Assembly: GCA_973895155.1 (NCBI GenBank)
Contig: OZ316896.1
Coordinates: 17,422,001-17,486,000 of the forward strand
Direction: 5' to 3'
Length of the DNA: 64,000 nt
Source of the DNA: Marsupella aquatica
Lineage: Eukaryota; Marchantiophyta
Below the pieces are notes generated by a model. It did not search any database. It was not told the DNA's origin and saw nothing but the letters and a program-made list of their open reading frames with translations. Made by a program: the position numbers and the translations under genes. Below are positions 10,952-23,129 of the stretch, piece after piece; the first letter of the stretch is position 1, and every line of letters starts with the position of its first letter.

Positions 10952-13167
10952 ATGTGGGCGGCGTCATGTGCAGCATCTTGCTGCGCCTCGTGCGCATGCG
11001 AGGGCTGCAAAGCTTTGGCTAATGGAATTTCTCGGCGCTCGGCGCGTATCGCTTACTGCGGTTTGTTCACCACGTCGCTAATTGTGTCGTGGATCCTACG
11101 AGACTTCGCACAGCCACTGTTGGAGAAAATTCCATGTAAGATTCCTCCACCTCCGAGTCTGAGTGCAGTTCTGTTTACTCCAGTGAATTTTCCAAGGCCT
11201 TTGATTTGTATTCATCTCGCTGAATCTGTCCTTGTCACTGTTAAACGTTGATGCAGGGATCAACACTTTTGTTGATACCCCTGGAAAGGAGTGGTTCGAG
11301 ACTCAAGCAGTGCTTCGTGTGAGCTTCGGCAATTTTGTGTTCTTCTTGTTGTTTGCCCTGATCATGGTCGGAGTGAATCACCAGAATGACCAGCGAGATT
11401 CGTGGCAGCATGGGGGCTGGATGATGAAGTTCATAATGTGGACCGTCTTCATAGGACTTGCCTTTCTCCTGCCTAACGGTGTCCTCAACGCTTATGGTTC
11501 GTCCTTCACCCAGTTTGTTTGTTTGCTTGTTTGTTTGTTTGGAGATGATCTTTTGTTGTTGTCTGGGAGTGTCAATCTCTGCAGTAAAGGAACCATAAGC
11601 ACTATGAGTCCCCTGAGCGACCCGGCTCCTGCTGGCTCTGACCTTGCACATTCTGAAAGCTGTGGTCCGAGGTACTATTCAAAACTCTGATTGTTAGGTT
11701 AGAATACTTGACTTAGCCTGATTCACAATGGAAGATAGTTTGTGCGCTTACAAGCATGAAAATGTTATTTGTTGCAGGAACTGTGTCAAAGTTCGGTTCA
11801 GGCTTTTTCCTGCTAGTGCAGGTCCTCATCTTGCTAGATTTCACGCATAACTGGAATGCTGCGTGGGTTGCCAAGGACGAAGACTTCTGGTCAGTTGCTC
11901 TTCTGTTTAACTATTTTAAAAGTTATTTTGATTGTTCAGGACCTGGATATCTTTGACATTCATTCAATAGATTTGAGAAGTTAGCGTTTGTTTCTTGTGG
12001 GCTTAGTCACAGTACATGACATTTTGACTATCCAGAAAGAAATCACCGAATCGGCTGCTTTCCCTTCTGCATATCAACCCTGTTCGTAGTTCTGACTTGA
12101 TGGATACCTTCTTAAGATGGGCAGAAAATATGAACTCTTTCTTTTGTCCTTGTCTGACTATAGGTACATTGCACTCTTGGTGGCGTCCGCAACATGTTAC
12201 ATAGCAAGTTTTGTGCTGTCTGGTTTCCTCTTCCATTGGTTCACAGCGTCAGCATCAGGGTGTGAGCTGAACACCTTTTTCATAACTGTGACCCTCCTTC
12301 TGGCAGTCGCTTTCACAGTGGTTTCTCTTCATCCGAAGGTTTGACTCTCCCTTGTTTTTCTTGTCTATTGTGAACAAGTTGCGTGATTTGTCGAGCAATT
12401 TTGAAAAGAATGAAACTCCCGTTGGAAGGGCTTGCATTCTAATATTCTAGTGGTGCCCACCTTGAACAGGTCAACGGAAGCCTTTTGCCGGCATCTGTGA
12501 TTTCAGTCTACTGTATGTACCTTTGTTACGGCGCTCTTTCCAGTGAGCCACGTGATTACGAGTGCAATGGACTTCATAAGCACACAACTGCTGTGTCAAC
12601 TGGAACAATGGTTATGGGCATGCTGACAACTCTTCTCTCAGTAGTGTATTCTGCTGTTCGTGCGGGCTCGGCAACGACCTTCTTATCCCCTCCATCATCT
12701 CCACGGGCAGGTATGTTAAAGTGTCCTTCATTGCCTGAGAATGTATACTATCCCGGAATTCTACAGCAGTTGCGGTGATGACAAGACAAAAGCATTGATT
12801 CAAACTCCTAACATTCAGTTTCGGTATTATCGGAGTCACAGGCGACCGCAAACCTTTGCTGACAGAGCATGACATGGAAGAAGACCCTGAGGAAGACACC
12901 AACGAGATGAAAATGACACGAGGCAGCAAGAAGGACCCTCAGCCCGTTGCTTATGTTTACTCTTTCTTTCATCTGATTTTCGCTTTGGCGAGCATGTATT
13001 CCGCAATGCTCCTCACTGGCTGGGGGAACACACATCTCGACGAGGACGTTGTCGATGTTGGTTGGTCATCAGTGTGGGTTCGCATCATGACGCAGTGGGT
13101 CACGGCCATTCTTTACATCTGGTCTCTTGTCGCTCCTTTCGTTCTTCCTGACCGTGACTTTTCCTAA
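10952..13167 (+). CDS. SERINC / TMS membrane protein, 6 exons, complete
   Basis: This is a serine incorporator family (TMS1/Serinc) multipass membrane protein. In eukaryotes the family sits in endomembranes or plasma membrane and has been linked to serine-derived lipids; its exact role in plants is unsettled. Exons: 10952-11135, 11257-11496, 11778-11889, 12164-12338, 12470-12710, 12842-13167. The total is 1278 bases, 425 residues, typical for the plant family (about 410-425). All joins are GT-AG and in phase. Visible marks are the cysteine-rich N terminus MWAASCAASCC, SRRSARIAYCGLF, HHGGWMMK-like QHGGWMMKFIMW, PASVISVYCMYLCY, EPRDYECNGL, SAVRAGSATTFLSPP and the C-terminal MYSAMLLTGWG and VDVGW blocks. 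About ten hydrophobic segments are evident. The start codon gives the conserved N terminus directly. A duplicated leader precedes the gene. Confidence 0.95.
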
Positions 13168-14600
13168 GTGATCGGGCATCGATTCTTCAATTGTATAGCG
13201 TGTCTAGTAGAAATAGATTCCATCTGCATACAGTTTACCAGACCATTGCTCAGGCATACTATATGTGTGAGAGTTGGTACAATGGGTTCAGTCCTTCATC
13301 AATGGGGGACTATGTTTTATCTGTTATTGAGCAACTCCAACTGGAACAGTCTACGTACATAATAGTCTCCTTCCCGATTTCAAATTTAGCTGAGCTATAA
13401 TAGTCTCCGTCCCGTTTTCAAATTTAGCTGAGCTATAAATGACGTTCTGTGTAACAGTAAATGTTTCTTGTTATTAGAAACTTTTACGGACGCATCGATG
13501 CTTATGCTTTCCTTTTTAAAACAGAGCATCCAGCCCTGTACTTCAATTTATCCTTAGAATAATGGTTTTGATAAGGACTGGCAATGGTTTGTGAGAGAAC
13601 AGCGGCACACAAGCAATAGCGAAACACTTCTAAAAAGTTTCTTTGGTTTGGAGTGTGCTCTCCCATGGATATGAGATACACCTCTGATACTCATCAATGA
13701 GTCTCGCTTTTTTGTTTTATGTTCCATGTGATTGATACTAGGAACGGTAGCATTTCTACACAGCCAGGTTATAGGAATGTGGTCATGGGGATTCTGAAGT
13801 GGATGCCACTAGTGCTATGTTGACACTAAGAATTTGTACTGGAAGTATGTATCGAACGTATTAGAGTCTGGGTCATGAGATAGACGGGTATGTAGGATGT
13901 AATGGACTGAGGATTTTGCTAGAAGCTGGGAAGTGATAGCAGAGCTGTCCTGCTTCAAGTCCGTCAAAGAGGAGGATGCTTGCTGCTGAAGTCAAAAGAC
14001 TCGGATGAGTACCGCAACCCAACCACGGTACCGTACCCGGGATGAATGAGTGACAGACGCTGCTCAAAAATTCAAAATTCATTTAAGCACTGTCCAACAC
14101 ATCGTAACACATCGCACTTGAATAGAGTCTTATCGAAACAGATCATAGACATAAAGTTCACAATAGCAAATCGAAGCAGACCATAATGTTATATGATTAT
14201 AATGCACTGTCCAGCTAATCTCTCTCAGAACAACTACAGACGGGGTCGCGTGCCACACAACAATCCTTGAAAGTGAAGACCTAGTAAAGCTGTGTATTAG
14301 ACAACCTGTCCATAGCCAGTTCCACCCAATTAGTCCTATGGATGGTGCACAAGACGTTGATACGATCAGCTCTCGGCTCGGGATAAACCCTCATGATTTC
14401 AATAAGTTGACTATGAAAGCGCTCCTAACGAAGAGAACCGACATCAAGTTGATCTTGTCATCATTTTTTCCGTCTCCAACGCACTTTTCACTATCAAGTC
14501 GATTCTAATTTCACTGTCTGATAGATTGAAACTGACAGCTCACTCAAGTCGATCGTAAGCTGAAAAGTGAGATTCCGCCCATCTGTCATCATTTCCTGTC
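13168..14600. other. SERINC 3' flank and intergenic DNA
   Basis: The first few hundred bases should contain the SERINC 3' untranslated region, including the 38-bp duplication listed separately. A minus-strand ORF at 13873-14082 has no recognisable domain. Nothing else is supported. Confidence 0.5.
13361..13436. repeat. 38-bp direct duplication in the SERINC 3' region
   Basis: Two adjacent 38-base units, 13361-13398 and 13399-13436, differ at only a few positions and share TTTCAAATTTAGCTGAGC. They lie about 200 bases after the stop codon, so they probably fall in the 3' untranslated region. Confidence 0.85.
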
Positions 14601-14845
14601 ACACAGGTGGCAGCATCAGAACAAGAAACAGAAGCCAACACCGTCGTGGCAACATCAGCAGAAGAAGGAGAAACCGAAGCAGACGAAGAAGCCGCAGAAA
14701 GAGTACAATCGTTCAAGACGAAAAATGATAGCAAATGCACAGTCCCGAATTCCCAAACATCACGAAGAAGCCGCAGAAAGAGTATAATCGTTCAAGACGA
14801 ACAATAATAGCAAATGCACAATCCCGAATTCACAACCCCACAAAT
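14601..14845. repeat. 79-bp direct duplication in a GAA-rich stretch
   Basis: The segment beginning CGAAGAAGCCGCAGAAAG at 14684 is repeated at 14763 with few changes, a period of 79. It overlaps an open frame (14607-14807, starting GTG) encoding a Glu/Ala-rich acidic segment followed by a basic tail. The period is not a multiple of three, so the two copies are read in different frames. That argues against coding function. A splice-like acceptor precedes 14607, so a leader or decayed exon cannot be excluded. Confidence 0.6.
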
Positions 14846-15251
14846 GCACTGACGTTCAAACTCTTTGTGTAGAGGTTCTTATGAACAATTCTGCGGGGGG
14901 TTTATCCGAGACGTTTGCAGCGAGAAACAAAGGTCCAGATTTGGAAAATATTTCCAGACACATATTAAACACTGGTACCATCGTCGTGAGCGCAACTGAT
15001 GTTATCTGAACTGTAACATGGTAACTGCGCCCGACTGTTTATTCCTGCGGTAGCCTGCCTTCCCTCGCCCAATCTGTCAAGGCTAGCATTAATACGTTTT
15101 TCATTCCAGGAGTCTTCGTATTGGTAACAGGAGGGATTTTAGCGGAGATTGGGAGCAACAGATCCTCTCAAGAATTGCCCTTGACGTTAGATTGGCCATC
15201 GATCAGGAGGACTCCAGTTTGAGAGAAGGCGTTCTGATTTACTATGTAAGC

Positions 15252-18237
15252 ATGGCGGACAGAGAAGCTGAGGAGGCCAAGCAGGGAGCAAGAGGTGGTG
15301 GTAGAAAGCCAGCTCCGGTGGAATTGGGAGGTTTCTCAATTGAAGGAATTTCAATTGCCGCGCACGAGACTTGTGTGATGATTCCGGCCATGAGAGTAGC
15401 TTTTGACATCGGTCGATGTCCGCAGCGAGCGATTTCGCAGGACTTCCTCTTCATTTCACATTCCCATATGGATCACATTGTGAGTGCTTGTTTTCCCTCC
15501 GAACCAAAACCCTAGACCCCTGCGATCTATGTGAATCTAGTGATCTCGTTTCAGCGTTTGGTTGACTCTTATTCCGGTGCGGGGAATTCCTTTGCTCTCT
15601 GTCTCCGGGCCTTTCAACTTATCGTGGTGATGGAAGGATCGGATGTCCACGGGTGACGAACTAATCCCGGACATGAGAAGAATTCAATCAAATATTCCAG
15701 TGAAGAGCTCTTTTGTGAAAAAATAATGTTTAGAACAGATGAAGGTAGACCATTGTTGGACAGATTTACGAAATGAGTGAGTTCCTTTAATATCTGTGTC
15801 TCTTGTGCTTGAATTGTCTGCCTTGTCTGCTATTGATCGTCCTTGTTATCCAGTGCTTTAGTTGGCTCAAAACTCCGAAGTTCTAGGTCAATTGCTGTGC
15901 TCGTTTGGTTTCTTGGCCAACTGTGTTTTACAGTTTCCTGCCAGAGTCTTCTGTACAGCATTTCTTATTATGCGTGGGGCACCTGAAGGGAATTTTTAAT
16001 AATTGTAAGTGTTGTCATGAGGCCTCAAGTTACTGACATTAGAGTGGATTATCAGGGAGGTATTGCAATGTATGTGGCAACTAGAGGACTGTACAAGATG
16101 AAGCCGCCCACTGTTTTCGTCCCTAAATGCATCAAACAAACCGTTGAGAAGCTGATCGAAGTCTACAGAGAGTTGGATGGATCCGAGCTGGCTCTACGGC
16201 TAGTTGGCCTGGATGTGGGTATGCTCTTTGTTAGAACTTTTCAAATGAATGATGTGAACAAGTTTGATGAGAGCAGTTTAAAATGCTGTATATGAATTAT
16301 GTTTTCTTATGAATGCCTATGTTTATCGTTGCCACGATTGGAAGTTTCTTTCATTGCACTCGTGCTACAAGTCATTGAAAGGCATCGTCAGGATGGATAG
16401 GAGGGCTTACATGCGTCCATCATTTGTCTTAATTCGATCCTGTTATGGTGAATGAGTACCTCCTATCAGTAACCTGCTTCGGTTGTTCAAGACAAACTGT
16501 TGAATTACGCCTCATCTCTGATGCCAGGCCTAGAAATGTGGTTACGGTATGTGTGTGATCCCAAAGTTGAGCACCACAGCAATACCGATTGTCCCTTTTG
16601 ACTGGTGTGGTTCTATCTGCAGATTGGGGACGAGTATGACATGGGAAAAGGCTATGTGGTTAAACCTTTTCGGACATATCATGTTGTACCAAGCCAGGTA
16701 GATGCTTCTTCCATTTGATTATGCCAATGCGATGTACAGGACATACGCTGAAAGATGTAGATTTCCTTGGTTGTTGCAACATGTCGGTTGTTGTCGGCGT
16801 TGGATCTTGTGGCAATGATCTTCTTTGGTTTGTCTACCTAAACTATCATTCGTTCGCTTGCGGTAGACTTTTGTGTCTGGAGCTGCTGAGCGTTTTGTCG
16901 CTATAAATGCAGGGCTATGTCGTATACTCTGTAAAGAAGAAGTTGAAACCAGAGTACCTGCATCTTCCTGGACCTGAAATTAAACTGTTGAGACTTGCTA
17001 AGGTGGAGGTTAGTTGAACTCTATCTACAAACCTTTGTTATGAATATTTGCTAAAGTATGCGGATGAGACTTTAGTCTTCGTAAATCCCATAGTTCATGT
17101 CAAATTTCTCAGTAAGGATTAATCACTTCTGTGGGTATTCATGGATTGGTCCTCTCAGATTGTAAACATTTTCAAGATTCCAGAAGTGGCATTCACTGGT
17201 GACACAACAGCAGATTTCATTGTGGATGAAGCCAATAAAGATGCCCTTGAGGCGAAGTTGCTCATCATGGAGGTTTGTCCACTGGCCTCAGTGCACTCTA
17301 GGCTTAAGTCGTTCTCCTGCTAGTCTTGCCTGGCCCGTTAAATGTACTTCACTTTGAATTATATTGGTATCGTTTAATAGCATTAGAAAGGTATCTCGAA
17401 TTGACTGTAGGCTTAGTTCAACTATAGGGCAGACAAGAATGTTCTGGGCCAGTCTACAGTCCTCACTCTTACATGCACGAATCCGGATGCTGATCTCGCC
17501 TGACATGAAATCTGCCCTGCCTTTCGTAGTGCCTAACAGTGGCCTATGCTAATTGTAGGCTACGTATGTTAATGAGGCAATGTCTGTGGAGCATGCTCGG
17601 GACTACGGCCATGTTCATCTGTCTGAGGTAACTGTTTGGAAACTGTTTGGAAAGAGAGATTGTTTATGCAGTGCATCTCTTTCTGCCGCTAGTTTTGTGC
17701 AGAGGTTTGCGTGCTATCCTCTGCTAGTGTGATCATTGCAAGCCTGTTTGTAACATGAAATTGTTTGCGCGCCCTATTATTATTGGCATTGTGATTGGCT
17801 ATGATTTTTATGCTTTGGGGAGGAATTTTGCTTCTTACATGGACTGTATTTGTGGCCGACAAAAGATCTGCCATTCATATCTAATGCATATTTTATACAA
17901 TATATATATCTATCAATTGGAAATCTGTTTCTAATTAGAAGTAAGTGCTTCCTGTCAATGTGAATTGAATAGGTTGCAGCGCTGGCCGATAATTTCAAGA
18001 ATGAAAACATTCTCTTTATTCACTTCTCAGCTCGCTACGTAGCAGAAGTAAGAACTCTTGTACTCATCTGCAATTGAATGCTGCCTCGTTGGTTGATGAT
18101 TATTTCACAAGCCCATTCAAGTTCTGGTGTGAGCAATAATTACCTCCGGCGCCTTGTCTCAGGAAATTACAAGGGCGATAGAAAATTTGCCGGAAGCGTT
18201 CAAGGGCCGGGTTGCTCCACTGCTGGAGGGTTTTTGA
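15252..18237 (+). CDS. tRNase Z, short form (TRZ1/2-like), 8 exons, complete
   Basis: tRNase Z is a metallo-beta-lactamase-fold endonuclease that removes the 3' trailer from tRNA precursors. Exons: 15252-15479, 16056-16214, 16623-16697, 16913-17008, 17159-17272, 17559-17627, 17973-18047, 18163-18237. Total 891 bases, 296 residues; Arabidopsis TRZ1 is about 280. Seen: zinc-binding motif HSHMDH at residues 70-75, the exosite-like segment RGLYKMKPPT, FRTYHVVPSQGY, FTGDTT with the metal-ligand Asp near 201, VEHARDYGH near 235-242 and HFSARY with His near 264. An upstream in-frame TTG was not used; ATG at 15252 sits in a good AGCATGG context. The exon 2 donor was set at GTGGGT because only that keeps the frame and yields GLDIGDEY. 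The Ala/Gly-rich first 40 residues do not look like a clear organelle signal, so a cytosolic form is likely. Confidence 0.95.
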
Positions 18238-19390
18238 TGTAGCGCCCACTCAGTGGGTGACATTGACGCTTCCAACCGTGGAACTTGTGCAGCTCTCTAG
18301 GGGAAAAACCATGAGAGGTGCCCCATCTTTGGACATGCTCAATCTCTAGCACGCCAGTGAGATTATGTAATCATTCACCATGGGTCTGATGAAGTTCGAC
18401 AAACCGACCTCGACAATTTACCATGATGGAATTATATTTCCCACAGCTTGGTGGTAAGATACTGTGCATGTGATCCTTCGAGATTGCAAAATCTTCCTAG
18501 GGGACGTGCACATAGAATTGGAGTCACCCGCTCATGAGATGTAAATACCCATTGAATTTGACTTCGCCATCAAAATAATATGGAATGACTCCACGAGTCA
18601 GTTACTATACACTTGTGCAACTATCGACTGAAAATTCTGGAATAGTTCAAAAATAGCTTGCTTCGGAGGTCATGTATTTGCTTATGACCGGAAAGTAGAA
18701 AGGAGCAGAATGCTGGGCAGGTATCTCGACCTGACTGCTGGACATGGACGTTATGTCGACTAGAAGTCGGCCCCCAAAACAAGCTTTAACGAAATTGTAG
18801 ATTCGTGATCGGGGATTTGCATCCAACGATTGTGTATAAATCATTTGTTCCTCCAAAACAAGCCGAAAACTGCGGCGATGCTCTTCCTGATTGACAAATC
18901 TGGATTGAACAAATCGAATTTTGAAAGCGAATTTGTGCTGGTTAATAAATCATTCTACCTGGATCTTATTTTTGAGGAGAATCTAAGGTGGGCCAATAAA
19001 TCTGGACAGGAGACTCTAATGAATTGATGATCGAATGAATATGTGCCCGAAAATTGCGGCATGCTTTCAATTGCCCTGGTGCTGTAGGTGGGTGTACGTC
19101 CTTGGCATGCACGCAGCAGCGAATGAGCTCCTGGCCTTCAATTATTTTGACTTGAAAATCTTGACATAGGTGTAGCAAGCAAGCTCCCCATTACCTAGCT
19201 GGTCCTCCATTTGTTTATCTGACGTCAAGTATTTTTTGCCAATTTGTCACTGTTTTGCAAGTTGTATTGGGATTCAAATGCCTTAGAAAAAAAATTGGAT
19301 TTCCAAAACGAACACTTCTCGTTAGGTCCGACATTGTATAACACAAAAGTAAAAGTTAATGAGCTATGGAGCTCATCCAAGTCAAACCGA
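18238..19390. other. tRNase Z 3' flank and intergenic DNA
   Basis: The stretch contains the probable 3' untranslated region of the tRNase Z gene. Short ORFs on either strand lack recognisable domains. Near 18895-19010 the phrase AATCTGGA recurs in an imperfect local duplication. I see no gene. Confidence 0.5.
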
Positions 19391-20260
19391 TTCACAGTGA
19401 CGATAGAAATGCAATAACACTCTGCTCGGGACTGTGCTGAATGACCACCCCGCCAGTCACAAGACCACGGAATTGATCAGACGCGTTTGGCGTGTACAAA
19501 TCAGAGGATGGCCGGGAGCTCGGCTGCCTGCTGGGAGGTTGCTCTCCATATGAAAAGACTGGTGTGCGACTGTACGTAGGGGAATGGTGGGCTTTTGAAG
19601 TTGGATCGTTAAAAATCCAATTTGTAACCATGGTGGGACTTTCTGGGCATATGGTTTCTGTCCCCCGGGCTATACTGCTGGTCAGGGGTAATCTTTTGTA
19701 TTGGCACTTGCTAGGCCCTCTGGCCAATATTGGCTTCACTTGATATGTTTCTTTTAGGTTCTTTGTATTGTGGTGCTTGTAAGTTCTTGATTACCACACT
19801 CTGTTTGGGCCAGAGGCTAGGTTCAGTGGGGTTGGGAGTGAGGAGTACAGATGCGTGTCAAAATGTTTAAGCCAATAAAATTACAGCGTTTGGAGGGACT
19901 GAGGGGTGTACGAATACTGTATCAGGGAGTATGATTTTCCCTCACTCCCTGTTAAACTTGAGAGGTACCCCCTGCCCCTCTAAAGTAGCAGTGTAGGGGA
20001 TTCTCATTGGCTCTAAAGTCAAAACTCATTGATATGCCAAGGTGTATGAGTTTGACGTATTTGGGCCCCAGGGTGTGTCAGAGCAAGTGATTGTACTCCC
20101 TACCCCTGGCCCATGGAACCTGGCCCTTAGATGTGCCCCCTGGCCTCCTGGGTGGGAGTTGTGCCCTTGGTTCTTGGGTTTTTTTCCTGCTTGCTTCCCC
20201 CTTCCATTGGGTTTACTTCCCATGATTTTCACTATTTGAACATTTTCATCATTCTTCAAT
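19391..20260. other. GC-richer segment with overlapping unidentified ORFs
   Basis: Open frames occur on both strands at about 19392-19743 (minus about 115 codons, plus about 83 codons) and at 20026-20259. Both begin at non-ATG codons and none has a recognisable domain. The local base composition is richer in G and C than its surroundings, and 20090-20230 is rich in CCC/TGG triplets. The segment may be a decayed mobile-element fragment, but I could not identify a diagnostic motif. Confidence 0.3.
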
Positions 20261-20626
20261 CAGTTGGATGAGTAAGCACTGAAATGAGTGTGCTGGTCTA
20301 TAGTGTGCGTGAACTATAGTGTCTTTCATCTACCATGGTTATCAATGGTGAATTGTAGTCTAAGGTCTAGAATAAGTTTGGTGGTGTAACTCTCCATTCC
20401 CGGGTGCGAGTATTTTTCTGTGTTGCCTTTCAGGAACTAGTGTATAGTTGTGGTAAATTGCACTCGCTGTTAGTAATAAATGGAATGAGTTTGGTGGTCT
20501 GAAGTTGCATACTACGTTTCGGCATGAATTGAATATATAATATATCCAAGCTTTATCACATGGTGAATAGTTTAACCGACAATAGAGAACTACAAAAGTG
20601 ACTAAACCTTCTCAGCGTCTGTCACT

Positions 20627-20692
20627 CCTATCCTCTAGACCAGTTTGACCCTGACGTTCCTATCCACTAGAGCAGTTTGACCCTACCCTACA
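20627..20692. repeat. 32-bp direct duplication
   Basis: Two adjacent imperfect units start at 20627 and 20659. Both contain CCTATCC followed by CAGTTTGACCCT. Confidence 0.7.
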
Positions 20693-21102
20693 CTATACCA
20701 TCCGAGGTCACGGGAAAATATGCAAGATTTGTGTGGACTAGGATGACAAGCACCTTGAAATGCTATAGGTAGACTTTTCTCCAGTGAGTTTAATTGAACA
20801 CATTAATGCTCACATCTAGAGTAATTGAATATGACCAAGAAAACCTATTATTTTAGCAATGAATTAAATGTATATACAATGTGTAGTAAGTCACTGAATC
20901 AATCAGTTAAAAACACAAGGGAATGAATCAATGTGTGAATCAGGGGTATGTTCCATCAGTAAAAAGTAAAAAAATATGACTGAATAAATATATCTTAGAG
21001 GACTGCCTCTGCCCGTTATAGCAAGCACTACAACAACAGGGAAGAAGAGATGCATCCACTCATCTACATCGAATTGGGGCATGAGTAGGCCCTTATTTAA
21101 GA

Positions 21103-21309
21103 TGCCTAAATAAGGGTCATCATCATCCACTCATTTTTTTGCCTAAATAAGGGCTAGTTATTTTCCTAGTGATCAAATTCGAGTGGTTCTTGCTGCCATG
21201 GTACTAGAAGAACTTCAAAATTTTAGGGCCGTTTTTTTCTTGCGTTAGTTGGATACAGCTCAATTTTTGCATATGGAGACAGATGACCCTTATTTAGGCA
21301 AAAAAATGA
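21103..21309. repeat. inverted repeat, foldback element
   Basis: A perfect 23-base inverted repeat joins 21131-21153 with 21287-21309; its core is TTTGCCTAAATAAGGG. The 19 bases at 21103-21121 are also a perfect inverted match to 21282-21300, so the left side carries two tandem copies of the arm. The spacer is about 133 bases, AT-rich and non-coding. This could be a miniature inverted-repeat element, but no target-site duplication was established. Confidence 0.7.
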
Positions 21310-21519
21310 CGGAAAAACATGACACGTGCAATGACACAACATTATTTAACTGTAGTTCCCTGCAAAGGTTTTTTTCAACAATGATTGTACAACAAAGTTA
21401 TCGGCACCCCTATCTAGTGATTATCCATGAACATAGGTACATAGGATCTAACTCTACAATATGCTATCCCATCATTATTTATTCACCTTGAAATCTATTG
21501 CTCTACTTTACATTTTTTT

Positions 21520-21795
21520 ATGGTCAACATCTTTTTCTCTCCTTCACACATGTTGTCTCCTCAACATCTTTTGCTCTCCTGGGCATCTTTTGTTCACCCT
21601 GAAATATTTTCTCTCCTCAATTTTTTTTCTCATATCAACATCTATACCAATCTCTTCTCAACATCTTTTCTCTCCTTGACATATGTTTGTGACCTCGACA
21701 TCTTTTCTCTCCTCGACTTATTTTATCATCTTGACATCTTTTCTCACCTCAACATTTTTTCTCATTGACTTCTTTTATCACCTCGACATCTTTCG
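21520..21795. repeat. irregular pyrimidine-rich tandem array
   Basis: About twelve imperfect units of roughly 18-24 bases follow the pattern (C/T)(C/T)TCGACATCTTTTCTC, with spacing that varies from copy to copy. The plus strand is almost purely pyrimidine in places. Open frames across it (to about 82 codons) result from the low complexity and are not listed as genes. Confidence 0.75.
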
Positions 21796-23035
21796 TGCAA
21801 CGCACGGGCATCGGGCTAGTGACACACATAATCATGATACCTAGGTTCTGGGCATTGAAACCCAAATTAAGCCTACCCACCGCCTCATGTGCTTATTAAA
21901 TGCTGTCGCTGGCCCTATTTGCTTCCCCAACCTTGTTTGTGGGGTTCATGGATTATGATCCAAAACTAAAATGGTTCATTACAGAATCTGTTGAAGGGGG
22001 AAAGTTTTATAGGTTGCTGGGATGTAGATGTTTAATTTATACTCGAAATAATTAGAATCATAAATTTCCCACCTAACTAAGGGCTTGAGTAAGAGAGCTC
22101 TGAAAACAATTGTGAACAAGGAAAACTAATCTGCTCCCCTGTCTGGTCCCAAAAGTAAGGAGAGGCAAAAGGCAAGTGTTTCCAATTGATGTCCAATTGC
22201 TTCCTAGTGGATAATTTGCATCATAGACCTTTCACTGCGGCAAATCACTTCTCATTGTTACTGATTCGAAACCCATCATCAATCTGACTGTTCAACACTT
22301 GGAAGTATTGTGGATAGCATTTTTATTTGAATCCATATAAGCTTTTCTTTAACATAATCTGAAAGAAAATACTAAAATATTTAGAATGAGAAATATTGAA
22401 TAGTGGTTAACTCAATTTGGGGATTATTCTTTACATTACAAGAGACTCAAATTTTGCCAGGCATCAAAAAAGTACAATCGGAAAATGACCAAATTAATAT
22501 GTTGTAATGCAATGACTTGGGTGCTGATGTTGGCAGTGTACACATTGGGCTCGTCAGGCTTGCATTGGCAGACGAACAATTAACTCTTTGTAAGTGCTCT
22601 TGGGAGGACAGATCCAGCATGCACTAAACCAGGTGTTGCATCCCACACCCCCTAAATATCACTCACCAATAAGTGTACATGCCATTTACATCCCTTTGTT
22701 ATATGTGTAATGGGCCCCTCAGTCAGTGAGCAGCCTCATACCTAGTAGCCTTGCCCTAAATTCTGTGCCCAAACTCCCTGAGTGCATTTTAGCCCTACTA
22801 AGAATGGGCATGCATTCATAAGTAAATGCAGTTTTATGGGATTGTGCGCTTACCAATAAGTGCATATAGGGTTATTGTTACCAATAAGGGCTGATAAAGT
22901 TGTTCTTCACCTAAATGATTCCAGGTGTGTGTGCACTTAGAAAATATGGTTCTATTTAAAGGGAAGAACATCGTGCCCTGCGCTTAAGTACAGTAGGTAG
23001 TGCTCTTATGGGGTGTGCACTTAGAGAGCACACTG
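21796..23035. other. AT-rich intergenic DNA
   Basis: No coding exon is recognised. Between 22660 and 23035 the words CCAATAAG and TGCACTTAGA recur several times at irregular spacing, which suggests an old, shuffled repeat. Nothing else is supported. Confidence 0.45.
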
Positions 23036-23129
23036 TATGTCAAGCTGGCGTCGGGTCTCCTTCTCTCAAAGAAATCCTAAGTATGTGGAGCTAAGGGTCG
23101 TTACTGCCGAAAAGCATAGACGCTCATTT

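Noticed and set aside
15192-15251. Upstream extension of the tRNase Z N terminus
   Set aside because: The frame is open, but the only upstream initiation codon is TTG; the ATG at 15252 has a better context.
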